Both the position numbers and the translations under genes were made by a program. A stretch of DNA of 64,000 nt from an uncultured Ruminococcus sp. (GTDB taxonomy: Bacteria; Bacillota; Clostridia; Oscillospirales; Acutalibacteraceae), in the NCBI GenBank assembly GCA_902790475.1, contig CADASG010000003.1:1-64000 (forward strand). Reading direction: 5' to 3'. Below, piece after piece: positions 62,706-64,000 of the stretch. Position 1 is the first letter of the stretch, and every line of letters begins with the position of its first letter. The notes below the pieces were generated by a model that worked only from the letters and a program-made list of their open reading frames with translations, was not told the origin of the DNA and did not search any database.

Positions 62706-64000
62706 TTAACCTCCGTTATCTATCTCGCCCTTGAGGATCCAGTTTCGGGCGCTTGTTATCTTAACATTTTGAAAAGTTCCTATCAATTCACTGTCACCGG
62801 GCAATTCGACAATAATGTTACCGCTTGTGCGTGCGTTTAGCTCCCCTGTTTTTTCTTTAACGCTTTCGATCAACACTTTTTCGGTTTTTCCCACCATAGA
62901 AGAACAGCGCTTTGCGGCTATTTCCTCCTGCGTATCCAGCAGTTCTTGGAACCACTTTGATTTTTCCTCCGGGGGTATCGGGTCAGCCATGGATTCGGCA
63001 GGCGTGCCCTTTCGCGGAGAGAAAATAAAGGTGAAAAGCGAGGTGAATTCGACCTCGCGTATCAGCGACAGGGTTTCCTTGAAATCCTCATAGGTCTCGC
63101 CGGGAAAACCTACGATAATGTCGCTTGTCAGAGATAATCCGTCTATCTTTTCCTTTGCGTATGCAACGGTTTCCAAATATTTTTTGCGGTCATAATGGCG
63201 GTTCATAGCTTTCAGCACTCGATCTGAGCCGCTTTGAAACGGCAGGTGAAGATGCTTGCTGATATGCTTGCTGTGCGCGATCGTGTCTATCAGTTCTTTT
63301 GAGCAGTCCTTTGGGTGGGAAGTCATAAAACGGAGCCAGTAGTCGCCGTCTGTCTGATCTATTTCACCTATCAGCTCGGCAAAGCTGATAGGCTGCTCAA
63401 GCGTTTTTCCGTAGGAATTGACGTTTTGACCGAGCAGTGTTATATCCTTGTAGCCGGATCGTATCATTTCACGCGCTTCCTTGAGGATAACATCCTTTTC
63501 GCGGCTGCGCTCACGTCCGCGCACATACGGAACTATACAGTAAGTGCAGAAATTATTGCAGCCGTACATTATCGGAAGCCAGCCCTTGAAGTTTCCGTCC
63601 CGATGAACCGGGAAGCCCTCGTATATCATTTTATCGTCATTTCCGCGTTCAAAAATACGTTTACCGTTGACAAGGGAATTATACATCAACTCGGGAAAAT
63701 GATGAAGCGAATGTGTGCCGAATACCAGTCCAACGAACGGGAAGCTCTTGTAGATGCGGTTGGCAACGTGCTCCTGCTCCATCATACAGCCGCAAAGAGC
63801 GATCAAAATCTGGGGATGACGGCGTTTGATATTCTTCAGAGCGCCGACATTTCCGAATACTCTGTCTTCCGCGTGTTCACGAACCGCGCAGGTGTTGAAC
63901 AAAATAAAGTCCGCGTCGTCGGGTGCGTCAACAAAACCAAAGCCTGCTTTTTCAAGCATTCCCTTGATTTTTTCACTGTCAGCCACGTTTTGCTGACAGC
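62706..64000 (-). CDS. miaB: tRNA methylthiotransferase MiaB (5' partial at the right edge)
   Basis: Radical SAM methylthiotransferase that forms ms2i6A37 in tRNA. The visible 431 residues include the N-terminal cluster ligands (CQQNVADSEK, which continues off the edge, NTCAVREHAED, LCGCMMEQ), the radical SAM motif CNNFCTYC, and a C-terminal TRAM domain ending near position 62710. The true start lies beyond base 64000; the in-frame GTG at 63984 follows conserved residues and is not a start. The gene is five bases from the YlbF-like gene. Confidence 0.94.
   Translation of the reverse strand, partial: CQQNVADSEKIKGMLEKAGFGFVDAPDDADFILFNTCAVREHAEDRVFGNVGALKNIKRRHPQILIALCGCMMEQEHVANRIYKSFPFVGLVFGTHSLHHFPELMYNSLVNGKRIFERGNDDKMIYEGFPVHRDGNFKGWLPIMYGCNNFCTYCIVPYVRGRERSREKDVILKEAREMIRSGYKDITLLGQNVNSYGKTLEQPISFAELIGEIDQTDGDYWLRFMTSHPKDCSKELIDTIAHSKHISKHLHLPFQSGSDRVLKAMNRHYDRKKYLETVAYAKEKIDGLSLTSDIIVGFPGETYEDFKETLSLIREVEFTSLFTFIFSPRKGTPAESMADPIPPEEKSKWFQELLDTQEEIAAKRCSSMVGKTEKVLIESVKEKTGELNARTSGNIIVELPGDSELIGTFQNVKITSARNWILKGEIDNGG

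Overview
The window reads as a chromosome segment of a strictly anaerobic gut or rumen Clostridia, most likely Oscillospirales/Ruminococcaceae. This is an inference from gene content: dockerin-bearing secreted proteins, a SCIFF peptide with its radical-SAM maturase, FeoAB, CwlD, a Clostridia-type divIVA/ylm division cluster and consensus sigma-A promoters with AGGAGG ribosome sites. No rRNA, tRNA, CRISPR array or prophage was seen.

Layout. 1-140 is the 5' end of a group II intron on the minus strand, running off the left edge next to a hairpin. 146-11454 is mixed: acylphosphatase, an aldo/keto reductase, a TtcA-like protein, a His-rich CobW GTPase, an AraC regulator with a Pr6Pr membrane protein divergent from a GH13 amylase, a secreted CotH-dockerin protein, a lipoprotein EndoU nuclease with a small downstream partner, and HemW behind a possible attenuator. 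11650-18585 carries prfC, an Orn/Lys/Arg decarboxylase, the SCIFF peptide and its maturase, and feoAB.

19638-26513 is the most interesting part. A cobalamin riboswitch precedes five genes: a secreted DUF4430-cadherin-like-dockerin protein, a secreted alpha/alpha-barrel dockerin protein, a membrane-anchored DUF4430 protein, an EcfT subunit, and one polypeptide joining two EcfA ATPases to a membrane S-like domain. Animal transcobalamin and intrinsic factor consist of an alpha/alpha barrel plus a DUF4430-type beta domain. The operon therefore looks like a split, dockerin-displayed transcobalamin-like capture system feeding an ECF vitamin B12 importer.

26601-34210 holds map, cwlD-radA-DUF6873, a tyrosine recombinase, a palindrome-rich intergenic region, a GNAT enzyme, gdhA and a small HTH protein. 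From 34301 to the right edge everything is on the minus strand and is mostly housekeeping: lysA-like, engB, lon, clpX, clpP, tig; a phosphoesterase and thrC, whose leader contains a 149-bp MITE-like element; yraN, rnhB, rbgA, lepB, rplS, a second lepB, rluD, lspA, ileS, divIVA, ylmH, sepF, yggS, a HlyD-like gene, miaA, mutL, mutS, ylbF-like and miaB (cut by the right edge).

Functional links seen: translation and protein quality control (clpP/clpX/lon/tig), cell division at the septum (sepF/ylmH/divIVA/yggS), protein export (two signal peptidases I and lspA), mismatch repair and tRNA modification (mutSL, miaA, miaB). Start sites were chosen by ribosome-binding site and promoter position. Product names rest on recognised motifs, not on database searches.
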